DNA of 64,000 nucleotides. It comes from Desulfosporosinus nitroreducens (GTDB taxonomy: Bacteria; Bacillota; Desulfitobacteriia; Desulfitobacteriales; Desulfitobacteriaceae). The notes under the pieces are model-generated. The model was not told the origin of the DNA and searched no databases. It saw only the letters and a program-made list of their open reading frames with translations. The stretch spans positions 62,001-126,000 of the forward strand of contig NZ_JAMHFY010000007.1 in the NCBI RefSeq assembly GCF_023897015.1, given 5' to 3'. This document shows, in pieces, positions 44,585 through 54,244 of this stretch. Numbering within the stretch: position 1 is the first letter of the stretch; each line of letters opens with the position of its first letter. The position numbers and the translations under genes were made by a program.

Positions 44585-46963
44585 TTAGTCTCGAGTTGCA
44601 AGGATTTCAACATAGGGAAGTGATTTTATTTTGTAGTACGCTCTGCTTTGGGCCACTAAAACAGAAAAGGCAGTTCCTGCAGCCGCGCCCAGCAAAGCCA
44701 TGGGTGGAAGGTCTGCCGGAAGAGAGTACATATCATTGCTCATTGACTGTGCCATACTCATGCTTAATCCATAGGCCATCGGTATTCCAAGCAGGATTCC
44801 AAAAGCATATAAGGTCCATTGTTCTGAAGTGATCACTCGCAATACCTCACTTGGTGTCATTCCTAACACACGGAGAGACGCTAATTCTCGTTTCCGTTCT
44901 GAGAGAGAGATGATACTGGCATTATAGATAAGAGCAAATCCGCAAAAGCCGCCGAGAATAGCGAGCAACCAAACCGTAAAACCAAACGATTCCATCATTT
45001 TTTGGATCTTAGCCCCCGTATCCTTGAGAGATTCGATTGAGGAGACGTTACTGGCATTTTGATATTTGCTTTTCATGGATCCTATTTCAGCAGAATCCAT
45101 CTGGATTAACATTGCAGTACTTATTTCCCCTTGCCTTAGAAATCGTTGTAATTCTGTATCCTTCATAAAGGCATTAAGTCCAACATATTGAGGGACTACC
45201 CCTGTGACCAGTAAGTTCTCACCCTTTTGACTGAGAGTTTCTCTCCGCAAGGGACTTTCTACATAGATGACATCTCCCGCTTTGACGTTTAAAGATTTAG
45301 CTAAATGTTCTGATAGCAAAACTCCATGGTCAGGAACCTCCAAGCGTCGGCCGCTTTTATCCAGAATGTTATAGAGTGTCGAATCTTCAGAGAGACCCAT
45401 CAATGCGACGTCTTTCTTTAACCAACTGCTTCTCAAAGAAGCAGGTACTTCCAGTACAGGTTCAACTTTAGACACCCCTGCGTCATGTGCGAGGGCGAAT
45501 TTCACTGCCCCAGTAGGGGAAGGTTCAGTTAACTGTAATTTGACATCATAGGTTTGAACTTGTTCCAGCTGGACCACCGTTAGTAAATCGGTCATGTTCT
45601 GCATTGACCATGAAACTGTCATTAAACTATAGACTACCGCGATCCCTATGACGTTAAAGAGACTCCTGGTTGGTGTTCGAAAAACATCCCGAATACCCAT
45701 CTGGGCTTGAGATGAGAGGGTTTGCCAAAACCACGTGAATTTTTCGATTAAAGTTTTACGCGCAGTCCCTGGTGCCGGGGGTCTCATGGCTTCGGCCGGT
45801 TCCAAGCGCAAAATATCCAGACTTCCTTTTACCCCACTGAGTACGCTAAAGACGAACGCCAGAGCCAGACTAAAAAAAAGGTATTTAAAAGAGAATTCGC
45901 TTTTAAGACCAGGCAGAGCAAAGAATTCTTTGTACATAGTGGTTAAGGGAAACGAAAGAGCAACTCCAGATAATCCTCCCAGCACCCCCCCTGTTGTCCC
46001 TATGACCACGGGATAGGTCAGATAATGCAGGACAATCTCTCGATCCGTAAAACCAAAGGCCTTAAGTGTCCCGATTGCCACCCTTTGCTGTTCGATCAGC
46101 CGACGCAACATTGTATACAGAATAATGGCCGCAACCCCCAGAAACACTACAGGAAGGGTTTTTGTCATAGTTCGAATTTGTTTAATTTCACTTGTTAGAA
46201 TGGCGTGACTCGTTTGATCCTTACGAGGGACAATACTCCTGACTCCATAGGGTTTTAACTCGGCTTGGAGACTGTCCTTCACCGAATCGAAGCTAACTCC
46301 AGGTTTCAGAGTTATCACAATATCATTGACTTGTCCTTTTTCCTTGACCAGTGCTTTAAGTGTGCTTAAGGGAACATAGGCTATCCCAAATTCTTCAGCT
46401 GATGGATAAAGGTCTTGGGCATTTCTCATAATGTAAATGAACTCTGGGCTTTGCGCAGTTCCCGTTATATATAAGGAGACCTGATTTCCATCAATACTAA
46501 CATCAATTGAATCTCCTAACGACAAATGATTTGCTGCTAGGAATTTTGGGTCTACGAGGATTTCCGGTTGGTTTTCGTTCGGAAGTTGCCCCTCGATAAG
46601 CTGAATTTGGTTAATTTGAGGGGCATTGGCATCATTCAATGTCAACATTTTCAAGTATCGATTAGAGTCTTCTTGTTGGTCTATCACACGAACTTCTTTG
46701 ACAATCCGTCCTGCGGCTTGATCAATTCCAGGCAGGAACGTAAGCGAGTTTACTTTGTTTTCAGGATACCCTGTCACCGTAATAAATCCATCGGCAAAGT
46801 TTGTTTCCACATAAAAATCTTGCTGTGCCTTATCCATACTTTCCACAGCAATGGACATCGAGGTATAGAGAAGTAAGCCTAAGGCAATGACCATGATACA
46901 AGCGAGATAAACCCCAAAATTTTCTCTGATATCTCTCCATGTCTTTCTTCTAAGCATTACCAT
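44585..46963 (-). CDS. ABC transporter permease with two FtsX domains
   Basis: A 792-residue membrane protein with two FtsX/MacB-type units: an N-terminal helix (VYLACIMVIALGLLLYTSMS), a large extracellular domain, a three-helix FtsX block (VFLGVAAIILYTMLRRLIEQ, TLKAFGFTDREIV), a second extracellular domain and a final FtsX block (LRVLGMTPSEVLRVI). Such permeases export peptides, lipids or antibiotics, or act in resistance and signalling. The start overlaps the ATPase gene by seven bases. The partner ATPase and adaptor are encoded on both sides. Confidence 0.9.
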   Translation of the reverse strand: MVMLRRKTWRDIRENFGVYLACIMVIALGLLLYTSMSIAVESMDKAQQDFYVETNFADGFITVTGYPENKVNSLTFLPGIDQAAGRIVKEVRVIDQQEDSNRYLKMLTLNDANAPQINQIQLIEGQLPNENQPEILVDPKFLAANHLSLGDSIDVSIDGNQVSLYITGTAQSPEFIYIMRNAQDLYPSAEEFGIAYVPLSTLKALVKEKGQVNDIVITLKPGVSFDSVKDSLQAELKPYGVRSIVPRKDQTSHAILTSEIKQIRTMTKTLPVVFLGVAAIILYTMLRRLIEQQRVAIGTLKAFGFTDREIVLHYLTYPVVIGTTGGVLGGLSGVALSFPLTTMYKEFFALPGLKSEFSFKYLFFSLALAFVFSVLSGVKGSLDILRLEPAEAMRPPAPGTARKTLIEKFTWFWQTLSSQAQMGIRDVFRTPTRSLFNVIGIAVVYSLMTVSWSMQNMTDLLTVVQLEQVQTYDVKLQLTEPSPTGAVKFALAHDAGVSKVEPVLEVPASLRSSWLKKDVALMGLSEDSTLYNILDKSGRRLEVPDHGVLLSEHLAKSLNVKAGDVIYVESPLRRETLSQKGENLLVTGVVPQYVGLNAFMKDTELQRFLRQGEISTAMLIQMDSAEIGSMKSKYQNASNVSSIESLKDTGAKIQKMMESFGFTVWLLAILGGFCGFALIYNASIISLSERKRELASLRVLGMTPSEVLRVITSEQWTLYAFGILLGIPMAYGLSMSMAQSMSNDMYSLPADLPPMALLGAAAGTAFSVLVAQSRAYYKIKSLPYVEILATRD

Positions 46964-47661
46964 GATATCTCCTCAGGGCAAAGTGGTTTTTCTATAATTT
47001 TGACATCATCCAGTAACCCGTCCTTCAAATAGAAAACCCTATTTGCCATTTTGGCAATTTCCACGTTATGCGTAATGATAATCACAGTCTTATGATATTC
47101 ACGATTTAATTTCTGCAAGGCTTTTAAAACCTGAATACCTGTTTGAATATCTAACGCCCCCGTCGGCTCATCACAAAGGAGAAGTTCAGGGTTTTTAACG
47201 ATAGCCCGTGCAATAGCAACCCGTTGTTGCTGTCCTCCGGAGAGTTGGGATGGGAAATGATCTGACCAATTCTCCAGACCAACCTCACGCAAGATGTCTG
47301 ATACAGAAAGAGGATTTTGAGCAATTTCCACAGCTAGTCTTACATTTTCATAGGCTGTGAGATTTGGCATTAAGTTGTAGTTTTGAAAGACAAAGCCCAC
47401 TTCATTACGGCGGTAAAGTGTAAGCTCTTGGTCATCAATCTCATGAAGCGGTTGTTCTTTGTAATAAAGCTCACCCGTCGATGCCTGGGTCATTCCACCG
47501 ATAATATTCAGTAACGTAGTTTTCCCGGAGCCGCTTTGGCCTAAGACGACAATAAATTCCCCATAAAAGATTTGGAAGTTTATTCCCTTCAAGACTTCGA
47601 TTTCCACTTCACCTGTGCGATAATGCTTGCGAAGGTCTTTTCCTTCCATAAGAACGTCCAT
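46957..47661 (-). CDS. ABC transporter ATPase, MacB/LolD type
   Basis: A 234-residue ATP-binding subunit with all expected motifs: Walker [16 protein letters not shown]-loop [16 protein letters not shown], signature [17 protein letters not shown], Walker [14 protein letters not shown] and H-loop VIIITHN. It powers the FtsX-type permease encoded immediately downstream. The start may be the first ATG or four codons later; both suit the ribosome binding site AGGAGGTGA. tetR lies 12 bases upstream. Confidence 0.93.
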   Translation of the reverse strand: MDVLMEGKDLRKHYRTGEVEIEVLKGINFQIFYGEFIVVLGQSGSGKTTLLNIIGGMTQASTGELYYKEQPLHEIDDQELTLYRRNEVGFVFQNYNLMPNLTAYENVRLAVEIAQNPLSVSDILREVGLENWSDHFPSQLSGGQQQRVAIARAIVKNPELLLCDEPTGALDIQTGIQVLKALQKLNREYHKTVIIITHNVEIAKMANRVFYLKDGLLDDVKIIEKPLCPEEISW

Positions 47662-47673
47662 TCATCTCACCTC

Positions 47674-48330
47674 CTAGACATGTGAATTAGTCTCCACTTC
47701 TGAACCGTACATTCCATACTTCAAGATTTCCATGTACTCCATATAATCTGCCATAATCTTATCGTAGTCTTGGAACATCTCCTGTTCCTTGCCTTTATAG
47801 TCCTTGAGATACTTTTCTCCAAGTGCCCCTAGAAAAAGCATAATCATTTGAATCGCCTTAGAGGGTTCTACACCGCTGCGAAACTTTGAATAATCAATAT
47901 CTTCAAAGAACAACGGCATCCAATCCTTTGAAGTTTGAAGATATTTCTTTTCAATCTCTGGCCGCATGTCCAGTGGAGCCTTTTCGAGTGATTCCATAAA
48001 TAGTTTGACAATATATGGATACTTATGAGCTATCTTAAGCTTTATCACTCCCAACTCACTTATCCTTTGAAAAATGTCCTTTGTCTCGGTCAATGGGTAT
48101 CTCGTAAATTCTTCAATCATTTCCCGAATGCAGTAATCTAAGATATAGAAAAATAAGCTTTTTTTATTCTTAAAATAATGAAACAGAATCCCTTTAGAAA
48201 TACCCGCTTCTTTAATAATTGAGTTAGTTGACGCGTTATCATATCCTTTATTAGCAAATTCATGGACACATACATCTAAAATCTTTTTCTTTTTATCTTC
48301 ATTTAGATTTTCAAAATTATCGTACAACAT
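47674..48330 (-). CDS. TetR-family repressor of the efflux operon
   Basis: A 218-residue regulator. The N-terminal helix-turn-helix reads KILDVCVHEFANKGYDNAST...IIKEAGISKGILFHYFKNKK, typical of TetR. The C-terminal ligand domain is divergent, so the inducer cannot be guessed. It is the first gene of the four-gene efflux unit. A strong inverted-repeat operator (48398-48436) lies just upstream, so the protein most likely represses its own operon and releases on binding a transported compound. Confidence 0.9.
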   Translation of the reverse strand: MLYDNFENLNEDKKKKILDVCVHEFANKGYDNASTNSIIKEAGISKGILFHYFKNKKSLFFYILDYCIREMIEEFTRYPLTETKDIFQRISELGVIKLKIAHKYPYIVKLFMESLEKAPLDMRPEIEKKYLQTSKDWMPLFFEDIDYSKFRSGVEPSKAIQMIMLFLGALGEKYLKDYKGKEQEMFQDYDKIMADYMEYMEILKYGMYGSEVETNSHV

Positions 48331-48397
48331 GATCTCTCCTTGTAAGACTGCGCTAGTATGATAAACAATCGACGGATGATAGGATTATACACTAAGT

Positions 48398-48436
48398 TTG
48401 ACCACTCGGTCAATAGGTTTGTGACCGAGTGGTCAA
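48398..48436. promoter_or_regulatory. TetR-type operator
   Basis: TTGACCACTCGGTCA (48398-48412) and its exact reverse complement TGACCGAGTGGTCAA (48422-48436) flank nine bases. Each arm itself holds a TGACC-N4-GGTCA dyad. It lies 68 bases upstream of the tetR start codon, over the probable promoter. Confidence 0.8.
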
Positions 48437-48450
48437 GGGCTATGAATAGC

Positions 48451-48622
48451 TAAAGAAAACTTGGCTGGCGCCCACGAAGACACCGTCTTCGCACGTATTA
48501 GCCTTCTTGCAGACACTATCTTCGCAGGTGTTAACTTAGCGGAGAAGCCTCCGGCGAGGCGGCAGCCTTAGTTGCACTTATACTTGGAAAGTATATAACG
48601 TAAGTTTATACTTTCCAAGTAT
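48451..48622. repeat. Dispersed intergenic repeat, copy A
   Basis: The region between tetR and 48783 holds no gene. It starts with TAAAGAAAACTTGGCTGGCG, found in reverse complement at 62802-62823 and, with one change, at 62699-62720. Near its other end the block 48570-48599 matches 62746-62775 in reverse complement. It also contains a CTTGGAAAGTATA/TATACTTTCCAAG palindrome. It is a repeat family member of unknown type, without coding capacity. Confidence 0.75.
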
Positions 48623-48625
48623 AAA

Positions 48626-48649
48626 AAAGCAGGGGCTGTCCCCTGCTTT
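48626..48649. terminator. GC-rich hairpin next to repeat copy A
   Basis: AAAGCAGGGG (48626-48635) pairs perfectly with CCCCTGCTTT (48640-48649) around CTGT, a compact terminator-like hairpin just after the repeat. Confidence 0.65.
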
Positions 48650-48782
48650 CCTACTCAAACAAAAGTGCTAACCTTATGTTTTTTATTATAAGTATATATT
48701 ATTGCAGTAAAAATTTCAGGCTAAAGATACCTTTACGTGGAAATAACTAAATGATACGCAAACCTAAAGGGGGGCTAAACGC

Positions 48783-49328
48783 TTGGAAGAGATATTTTCG
48801 CCCAACAGCATCATAGACTTAGGTCCTGTCGACTTAGTGATTGTACCGCAGGTAGATTCTGCTCCAAATGTTATACAGCTAAAAGTTTATGAACGAGAAC
48901 ACTTTTTTCTTAACCCTAATCCAGCTGTTAACCAAAATCAAATAGCAGTATACTCTATTTGTTCGAGTTGCTTTACCCAAGCGGTTGCTGAAATCCGCGA
49001 TCTATATGCTGGATGGTCCAAAATCGATAGAACTGAGCCCACAAAACTGATTGGTATTCATAATCAAAATCCGAACACCCTTTATATCCAGTTTTCGCTC
49101 GGAGAACGTTATTTTATCTATAAACGTTGCCTAACATTAAATAGAGACATGGTTTACGAAGAATTGTTCGGCAAGAAGCATAACCTAAGCAGGCGTTCTC
49201 TAAACAGTGAGGATGAACAGTATCTCATCTCTAGGCTTAGGTTTATGCCAAAGGCAAAAAATGCAATTAGCTTTTATGCTTTTAAAGCTCACATCCGTAC
49301 CCGAAGACATTTTGCATTTTCTCATTGA
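48783..49328 (+). CDS. Uncharacterised 181-residue protein
   Basis: No family recognised. A TTG start follows a strong AAAGGGGGG site eight bases upstream. The protein is soluble, with a CSSCF pair of cysteines near residue 59, aromatic-rich segments (NPNTLYIQFSLGERYFIYKR) and a basic C-terminus (HIRTRRHFAFSH). The last 20 residues could result from a frameshift. It lies alone between a dispersed repeat and a convergent YeiH gene and may be lineage-specific. Confidence 0.6.
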   Translation: MEEIFSPNSIIDLGPVDLVIVPQVDSAPNVIQLKVYEREHFFLNPNPAVNQNQIAVYSICSSCFTQAVAEIRDLYAGWSKIDRTEPTKLIGIHNQNPNTLYIQFSLGERYFIYKRCLTLNRDMVYEELFGKKHNLSRRSLNSEDEQYLISRLRFMPKAKNAISFYAFKAHIRTRRHFAFSH

Positions 49329-49358
49329 TGGAGGTCTATTAGGAAAAGCTACAAACTA

Positions 49359-49390
49359 CTCAGTAGTAACTGTTCCCTGTTGCTACTGAG
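49359..49390 (+). terminator. Hairpin between convergent genes
   Basis: CTCAGTAG (49359-49366) pairs with CTACTGAG (49383-49390). The T-run is poor, so confidence is limited. Confidence 0.4.
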
Positions 49391-49399
49391 ACTGTAACC

Positions 49400-50440
49400 T
49401 TACAAGCTAAACCACATAAGGGTAAAGAAAGATACTGTTGATACTACTATTGAAGCAATGATCATTGCCAGAAGGGGACGCATTGCTCTAGTCCGCAAAC
49501 TTGACAGATGGACATTAAGCCCTAACCCAACCATGGCCGCTGCTAGCAGAAAAGTGGATGCTTTGGAAATATCGTTTAGAACATAATCTGGAATCGGCAG
49601 ATAAGTTCCCATTAAACTTGTCATTATGAATCCTGCCAGAAACCAGGGAAAGGGAGCGCTTTGATTACCCTCCCCCTCTCCTTTGCGCTTCATCCAAAAT
49701 GAAAGGATTAGGCTTAAGGGGATCAGCAAGAATACTCTGCCAAGCTTGGCTAGTAATCCCATCGCTAACACATCCTGGCCGGCTGGCATTGCGGCAGCTG
49801 CCACATGAGCTATCTCATGTAAACTAACACCACTCCAGATCCCGTATTGGACAGCACTCATGGGTAAAAATGGCATCAAAAATGTATAGGTTAAAGCAAA
49901 GACTGTCCCAATTAAGGCAATAATACCGGCGCTGATTGCAGTATCTTCGTCATTCGCTTTTAAAATCGGAGATACAGCTGCAATTGCTGCGGCTCCACAC
50001 ACTCCTGTCCCGATTCCAAGAAGCAAAGAGAGGTTGAGGTCTGCTTTAAACAACTTTGCCAATAACATAGTAGTTGTTATCGCAATAACAATCGTCATTG
50101 CGTCATAAACAAGAAGCATCCCGCCCTTATTAATAACCATATCAATATTAAGCTTGAATCCATAGAGTATGATGGCAAACCGCATCAGGTAACGCGCAGA
50201 AAACTGAATTCCTTCGCGAATACTTTCCGGATATCCAATAACATTTCGATAAATAACGGCAATCAAGATAGCACTTAGCATTGCTCCTATTCGATTAATT
50301 CCCGGTAAGGCTGCCAGCCATGTACCAGAACCGGCAACAACCATTGTAAATAAAATTCCTATTATAAAACGGTTCCGTCTTTCCTGATCTATCACTAAAG
50401 CTTCTTGAAAGCTTAAGTCCACCTTTGCTTGAAACCACAT
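49400..50440 (-). CDS. YeiH-family putative sulfate exporter
   Basis: A 346-residue membrane protein of normal YeiH/UPF0324 length with about ten helices. Motifs: LLLGIGTGVCGAAAIAAVSP, ISAGIIALIGTVFALTYTF, SGVSLHEIAHVAAAAMPAG and AAAMVGLGLNVHL. Members have been proposed to export sulfate or sulfite-type anions; direct evidence is limited. It is divergent from a CysB/CysL-like LysR gene, which in known YeiE-YeiH pairs regulates the exporter. Distinct from the longer paralogue at 21869. Confidence 0.88.
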   Translation of the reverse strand: MWFQAKVDLSFQEALVIDQERRNRFIIGILFTMVVAGSGTWLAALPGINRIGAMLSAILIAVIYRNVIGYPESIREGIQFSARYLMRFAIILYGFKLNIDMVINKGGMLLVYDAMTIVIAITTTMLLAKLFKADLNLSLLLGIGTGVCGAAAIAAVSPILKANDEDTAISAGIIALIGTVFALTYTFLMPFLPMSAVQYGIWSGVSLHEIAHVAAAAMPAGQDVLAMGLLAKLGRVFLLIPLSLILSFWMKRKGEGEGNQSAPFPWFLAGFIMTSLMGTYLPIPDYVLNDISKASTFLLAAAMVGLGLNVHLSSLRTRAMRPLLAMIIASIVVSTVSFFTLMWFSL

Positions 50441-50676
50441 TTTCCATAGGCCTCCTCATCATTCTAGTCATTTGCTCTTCTAAAGGACTGAGTTTCTATC
50501 TAAAACTATAGAATGATTGAGGTAATGGAGCAATATAGGTTCCTGTCAGCAATCATTAGGAATACATATTATTCGCTTTTCCAGAGTTATTGTATTATAA
50601 TGTAGTACTTCCTTGAAGTGCACGAACATAAAAACCGCAATATTTTCCATAGTTAAATGAACTTGAGGTGTAAACA

Positions 50677-51600
50677 ATGATTGCCGATCCCTTAAAAATC
50701 TTTGTAACTGTTGCAGAGCTTAAGAATTTTTCTCGTGCCGCTGAAGAATTGTATTTATCTCAACCCAGTGTCAGCCTTCAGATACGCAATCTAGAAAATG
50801 AGCTTGGCTCCAAGCTCATAAATCGTTCACCGAAACATTTAGAGCTCACTCAATCAGGTGAAATACTCTATAGTTTGGCAAAACAGATATTGCAACTGTA
50901 TGAAAAGGCAAAACAAGATATCAACGAGTTAACAACTACTGTTACAGGATCACTCAAGGTTGGTGCCAGCTATACGATTGGTGAGTATATTTTACCTTTT
51001 GCATTGGCAGAATTTGCTGCTCAATTTCCAAATGTAGATATCGATGCATCAATCGCTAACACTGTGGAAATCACCCAAGCTGTCCGATCTAATCATTTGG
51101 ACCTGGCACTGGTGGAAGGTGAGGTCAATCACCCAGACCTTGACATTCAAGCTCTGATGGATGACGAGATCATTTTAGTTGTCCCTAACCAACATGCTTT
51201 GGCGAGACTTCCCATTGTCACAGCTGATCATCTTCAAGACCGAGTATGGATTCTTAGAGAAAGTGGGTCTGGAACTCGAGACTTCAGTGACAAGTTGATT
51301 AAGGATTGGAACATTAACGTAAAAAAATCCCATATCTTTGGAAGCAGTCAAGCCGTTAAGCAGGCAGTCATTGCAGGTCTGGGGATTGCACTTGTCTCAA
51401 GCTGGATAGTGCGTAAAGAATTGGCGGCCAAAGAATTGACAGCGATCCGAATTAAAGGGAAGCGGCTAATTCGTACATTTTCAATAATAAGACTGAAAAA
51501 CAATGAAATGTCCAAGGCTATGAACGTTTTTACAGAAAACCTTCTCTCACATGACCTTATCTCTTCGCTTATTGATAATAATCCTTCCGTACTCGATTAA
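50677..51600 (+). CDS. LysR-family regulator, CysL/YeiE-like
   Basis: A 307-residue LysR regulator: N-terminal winged helix (FVTVAELKNFSRAAEELYLS, QPSVSLQIRNLENELG) and a periplasmic-binding-protein-like effector domain beginning LKVGASYTIGEYILP. CysL/YeiE relatives respond to sulfur or sulfite signals. It is divergent from the YeiH-type exporter across 236 bases, where an AATGATTG/CAATCATT dyad (50512-50519, 50550-50557) could be its binding site. It likely controls that exporter (context inference). Confidence 0.9.
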   Translation: MIADPLKIFVTVAELKNFSRAAEELYLSQPSVSLQIRNLENELGSKLINRSPKHLELTQSGEILYSLAKQILQLYEKAKQDINELTTTVTGSLKVGASYTIGEYILPFALAEFAAQFPNVDIDASIANTVEITQAVRSNHLDLALVEGEVNHPDLDIQALMDDEIILVVPNQHALARLPIVTADHLQDRVWILRESGSGTRDFSDKLIKDWNINVKKSHIFGSSQAVKQAVIAGLGIALVSSWIVRKELAAKELTAIRIKGKRLIRTFSIIRLKNNEMSKAMNVFTENLLSHDLISSLIDNNPSVLD

Positions 51601-51614
51601 AGGATATTGAAACA

Positions 51615-51680
51615 GTAAGAAATGAGCCACGCCCCTAACAAAAAGATGTTTTTTGTCAGGGGCATGGCTCATTTCTTACT
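51615..51680. terminator. Long hairpin between LysR and MBL-fold genes
   Basis: AGTAAGAAATGAGCCA (51615-51630) pairs with TGGCTCATTTCTTACT (51665-51680), with a further GCCCCT/AGGGGC and ACAAAAA/TTTTTGT pairing inside. A bidirectional terminator for convergent genes. Confidence 0.8.
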
Positions 51681-51755
51681 ATTCTCACGAATAATATCAT
51701 TCTGTAGGATTCCTTACACTGTATTAAACTACTTTCATTCAAATCGGGAGCCTTT

Positions 51756-52742
51756 TTAGCTGCTTATTCTAAAAATTCTCACGCCATCTTTTTCTGTCCT
51801 TTCCAGTTCGCTCTTATACATTAAATATTCAAGATGGGCCAGAGTTTCAGTCATGGCGAAGCGCAACTCGTGATAGCTGAGGTCCTGTCTGAAAACCTGT
51901 TTGCACACTTGATAAGCTGTGGCGCCACCGCCTGTACAACTTTTGATTTCTTGCAACCGAGCTTCGTGGTGAGCCTCTAATTGACTTATTCTCTCTTCAA
52001 TCGTGGAGAACGGCTTACCGTGAGAGGGTAAAGCCAGCTTACAGTTCAAACTGCGGATGCTGTCGAGGGCGTGTAAAAAGTTATCCAAGGGGTTAGGGTT
52101 AGGATAAGCATCAGTTTGGGGCCACAAACTAATATTGGACGAGATTTCGGGTAACAAGTGATCCCCTGATAACAGTACTCCATGATCGACATTATAAAAG
52201 CAGATATGTCCATCTGAATGCCCCTGTGTCAAGATAACCTGGTACTCAAAATCCCCTATAGTTACCACTTGACCCGCTTTTAAGGTTGTCAACTCTGCAT
52301 GTGGAGATGTAAAAAAACGAATAATGTCATTTACGGAACCCATAGTTTCTTTGACCATATCATTAGGCATGCCATTTTCTCTAAACAAAGCATCTAAGGC
52401 ATCGAAGCTATTTTCACTTTTCCAATAGTGTTTTATCAGCTCGGCATCGATTTCCCCGATATAGACCGGAGCACCAGAAAAGCACTGAAGCCATCCCGAA
52501 CATCCATAATGGTCCGGATGAAAATGTGTAAGATAGATTCCTTTAATATCTGTAGGCTTAATGGAGTGTTCCTCAAAAAATTGCATCCATCCTTCAACTG
52601 TGGCCTCTCGACTAAGGCCCGCATCAATAAGCCACCAGCCGAGTGATCCTTTTACTGCATAACAGTTGACATGGTTTAACCTAAATGGCAAGGGCAGTTT
52701 TACTTTATAAATCCCTAGAGCTTCGTAAATCACGATCATCAC
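51756..52742 (-). CDS. MBL-fold metallohydrolase
   Basis: A 328-residue protein of the metallo-beta-lactamase fold. The metal site is present: THFHPDHYG (HxHxDH), QGHSDGHICF and the aspartate in VLLSGDHLLPEI; PSHGKPF supplies the last histidine. The C-terminal extension after residue 240 (ARLQEIKSCTGGGATAYQVC) is helical and resembles LACTB2/PA2915-type family tails. The substrate, often a thioester, cannot be assigned. Single gene. Confidence 0.88.
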   Translation of the reverse strand: MMIVIYEALGIYKVKLPLPFRLNHVNCYAVKGSLGWWLIDAGLSREATVEGWMQFFEEHSIKPTDIKGIYLTHFHPDHYGCSGWLQCFSGAPVYIGEIDAELIKHYWKSENSFDALDALFRENGMPNDMVKETMGSVNDIIRFFTSPHAELTTLKAGQVVTIGDFEYQVILTQGHSDGHICFYNVDHGVLLSGDHLLPEISSNISLWPQTDAYPNPNPLDNFLHALDSIRSLNCKLALPSHGKPFSTIEERISQLEAHHEARLQEIKSCTGGGATAYQVCKQVFRQDLSYHELRFAMTETLAHLEYLMYKSELERTEKDGVRIFRISS

Positions 52743-52980
52743 TTTCTTTCTTTTCTGTAGATTATATCAGAATAGTCTTACTAGTTATTCTTTATATTAT
52801 TTCAAATACCTGCCATTTAGTAAGACCATGTCCATTTAAATACGAGGTATCTTAAATGCTGAAAACACATAATGTAAAAATAAAAGTTATTGGATGTATT
52901 ATACAATCATCCAATTGGATGTTGTAAGGTTGGAAACTCCCCCATATAATTAGCTAAAACTTAAACAGGGGGAGAAAAAT

Positions 52981-54156
52981 ATGCCATACACCTTTGCCGA
53001 AAGGGTAAATCACATGGAGAATTCAGCGATTCGCGAACTTCTAAAAGTTACTGAACAACCGCAGATTATTTCTTTTGCCGGTGGTCTTCCAGCCCCAGAG
53101 TTATTTCCTCTTAAGGAAATCCAGGAATCTTATGCTCAAGTTTTTGGGACAGGCGACCCTTCAGTCCTCCAATACGGAACTACGGAAGGATATTTACCCT
53201 TACGTGAAGAGATAGCTGCCCAAATGAGGATTAAAGGCATCCAAGCTGAAGCAGAAAACATATTTCTTACGAACGGTTCACAACAAGGCTTAGACCTCAT
53301 CGCCAAGTTATTTATTAATCCTGGCGATATAGTGCTCCTCCAGAACCCTAGTTATCTTGGAGCCATCCAAACCTTTCGAAGTTACCAAGCCAATTTTGAG
53401 ACAATCCCTACAAATGGGACAGGAATTGACAGTGCGGCTCTCGAATTATCAATTAAGCTTAACCGCCCCAAGATCATTTACCTAGCTCCCACATATCAGA
53501 ATCCAACCGGCACCACTTTAACTGTTGAGGAGAGAAAGATGGTACTCCGTATCGCGAGTAAGTACAATATCCCCATAATTGAGGATGATCCTTACGGCGA
53601 ACTTCATTATGATGGTTCTTCCATTTTACCTATTAGGTCTTTTTCTACCGAGGACGAAGTGGTTTATCTAGGTACCTTTTCTAAAACCCTCGCACCGGGG
53701 CTTCGACTCGGCTGGATTGTCGGCGGAAAGGATCTGATAACCAAACTCGTCGTTGCAAAACAAGGGACCGATTTACACACCAGCACTCTATTACAAAAAG
53801 CTACTCATTACTACCTAACTCATTTTAATCCAATTCAACACATCGAAACGATTCGCCAAGCCTATAAAATACGAAGAGATCTTATGCTTAACGAACTAAA
53901 GGAAAACTTTAACGATCAAGCTATATGGACCGAGCCATCTGGGGGAATGTTTATTTGGCTGACCCTGCCAGAAGCGTATGACACTCTTAAACTCCTGCCC
54001 TATGCCTTGGCTAGTAATGTGGCCTATGTTCCGGGGGTAAATTTTTTTACAGATGGAAAAATTTACAGCAACATGAGATTAAATTTTTCTAACCCCTCCC
54101 CACTGCAAATAAAACAGGGAATTAAACGTTTGGCAAGCATATTACCAAATTACTAA
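52981..54156 (+). CDS. PLP-dependent class I/II aminotransferase
   Basis: A 391-residue fold-type I aminotransferase resembling 2-aminoadipate/LysN or MocR-type domains. Seen: ITNGSQQGLDL-like FLTNGSQQGLDLIAK, TYQNPTG (asparagine contacting PLP), EDDPYGELHY and the catalytic lysine in YLGTFSKTLAPGLRLGW. The amino donor is not known; 2-aminoadipate or aromatic/branched amino acids are typical. AGGGGGAG precedes the ATG. The MocR regulator encoded 88 bases downstream has a related domain and may control this gene. Confidence 0.9.
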   Translation: MPYTFAERVNHMENSAIRELLKVTEQPQIISFAGGLPAPELFPLKEIQESYAQVFGTGDPSVLQYGTTEGYLPLREEIAAQMRIKGIQAEAENIFLTNGSQQGLDLIAKLFINPGDIVLLQNPSYLGAIQTFRSYQANFETIPTNGTGIDSAALELSIKLNRPKIIYLAPTYQNPTGTTLTVEERKMVLRIASKYNIPIIEDDPYGELHYDGSSILPIRSFSTEDEVVYLGTFSKTLAPGLRLGWIVGGKDLITKLVVAKQGTDLHTSTLLQKATHYYLTHFNPIQHIETIRQAYKIRRDLMLNELKENFNDQAIWTEPSGGMFIWLTLPEAYDTLKLLPYALASNVAYVPGVNFFTDGKIYSNMRLNFSNPSPLQIKQGIKRLASILPNY

Positions 54157-54244
54157 TTCGGGATAAGTCGAACCGAGAACCACAATTTTAAATATTTGAC
54201 TTCAGACATGTTAAATCGAAACAAGTAATGTGAGGAAAACAACA

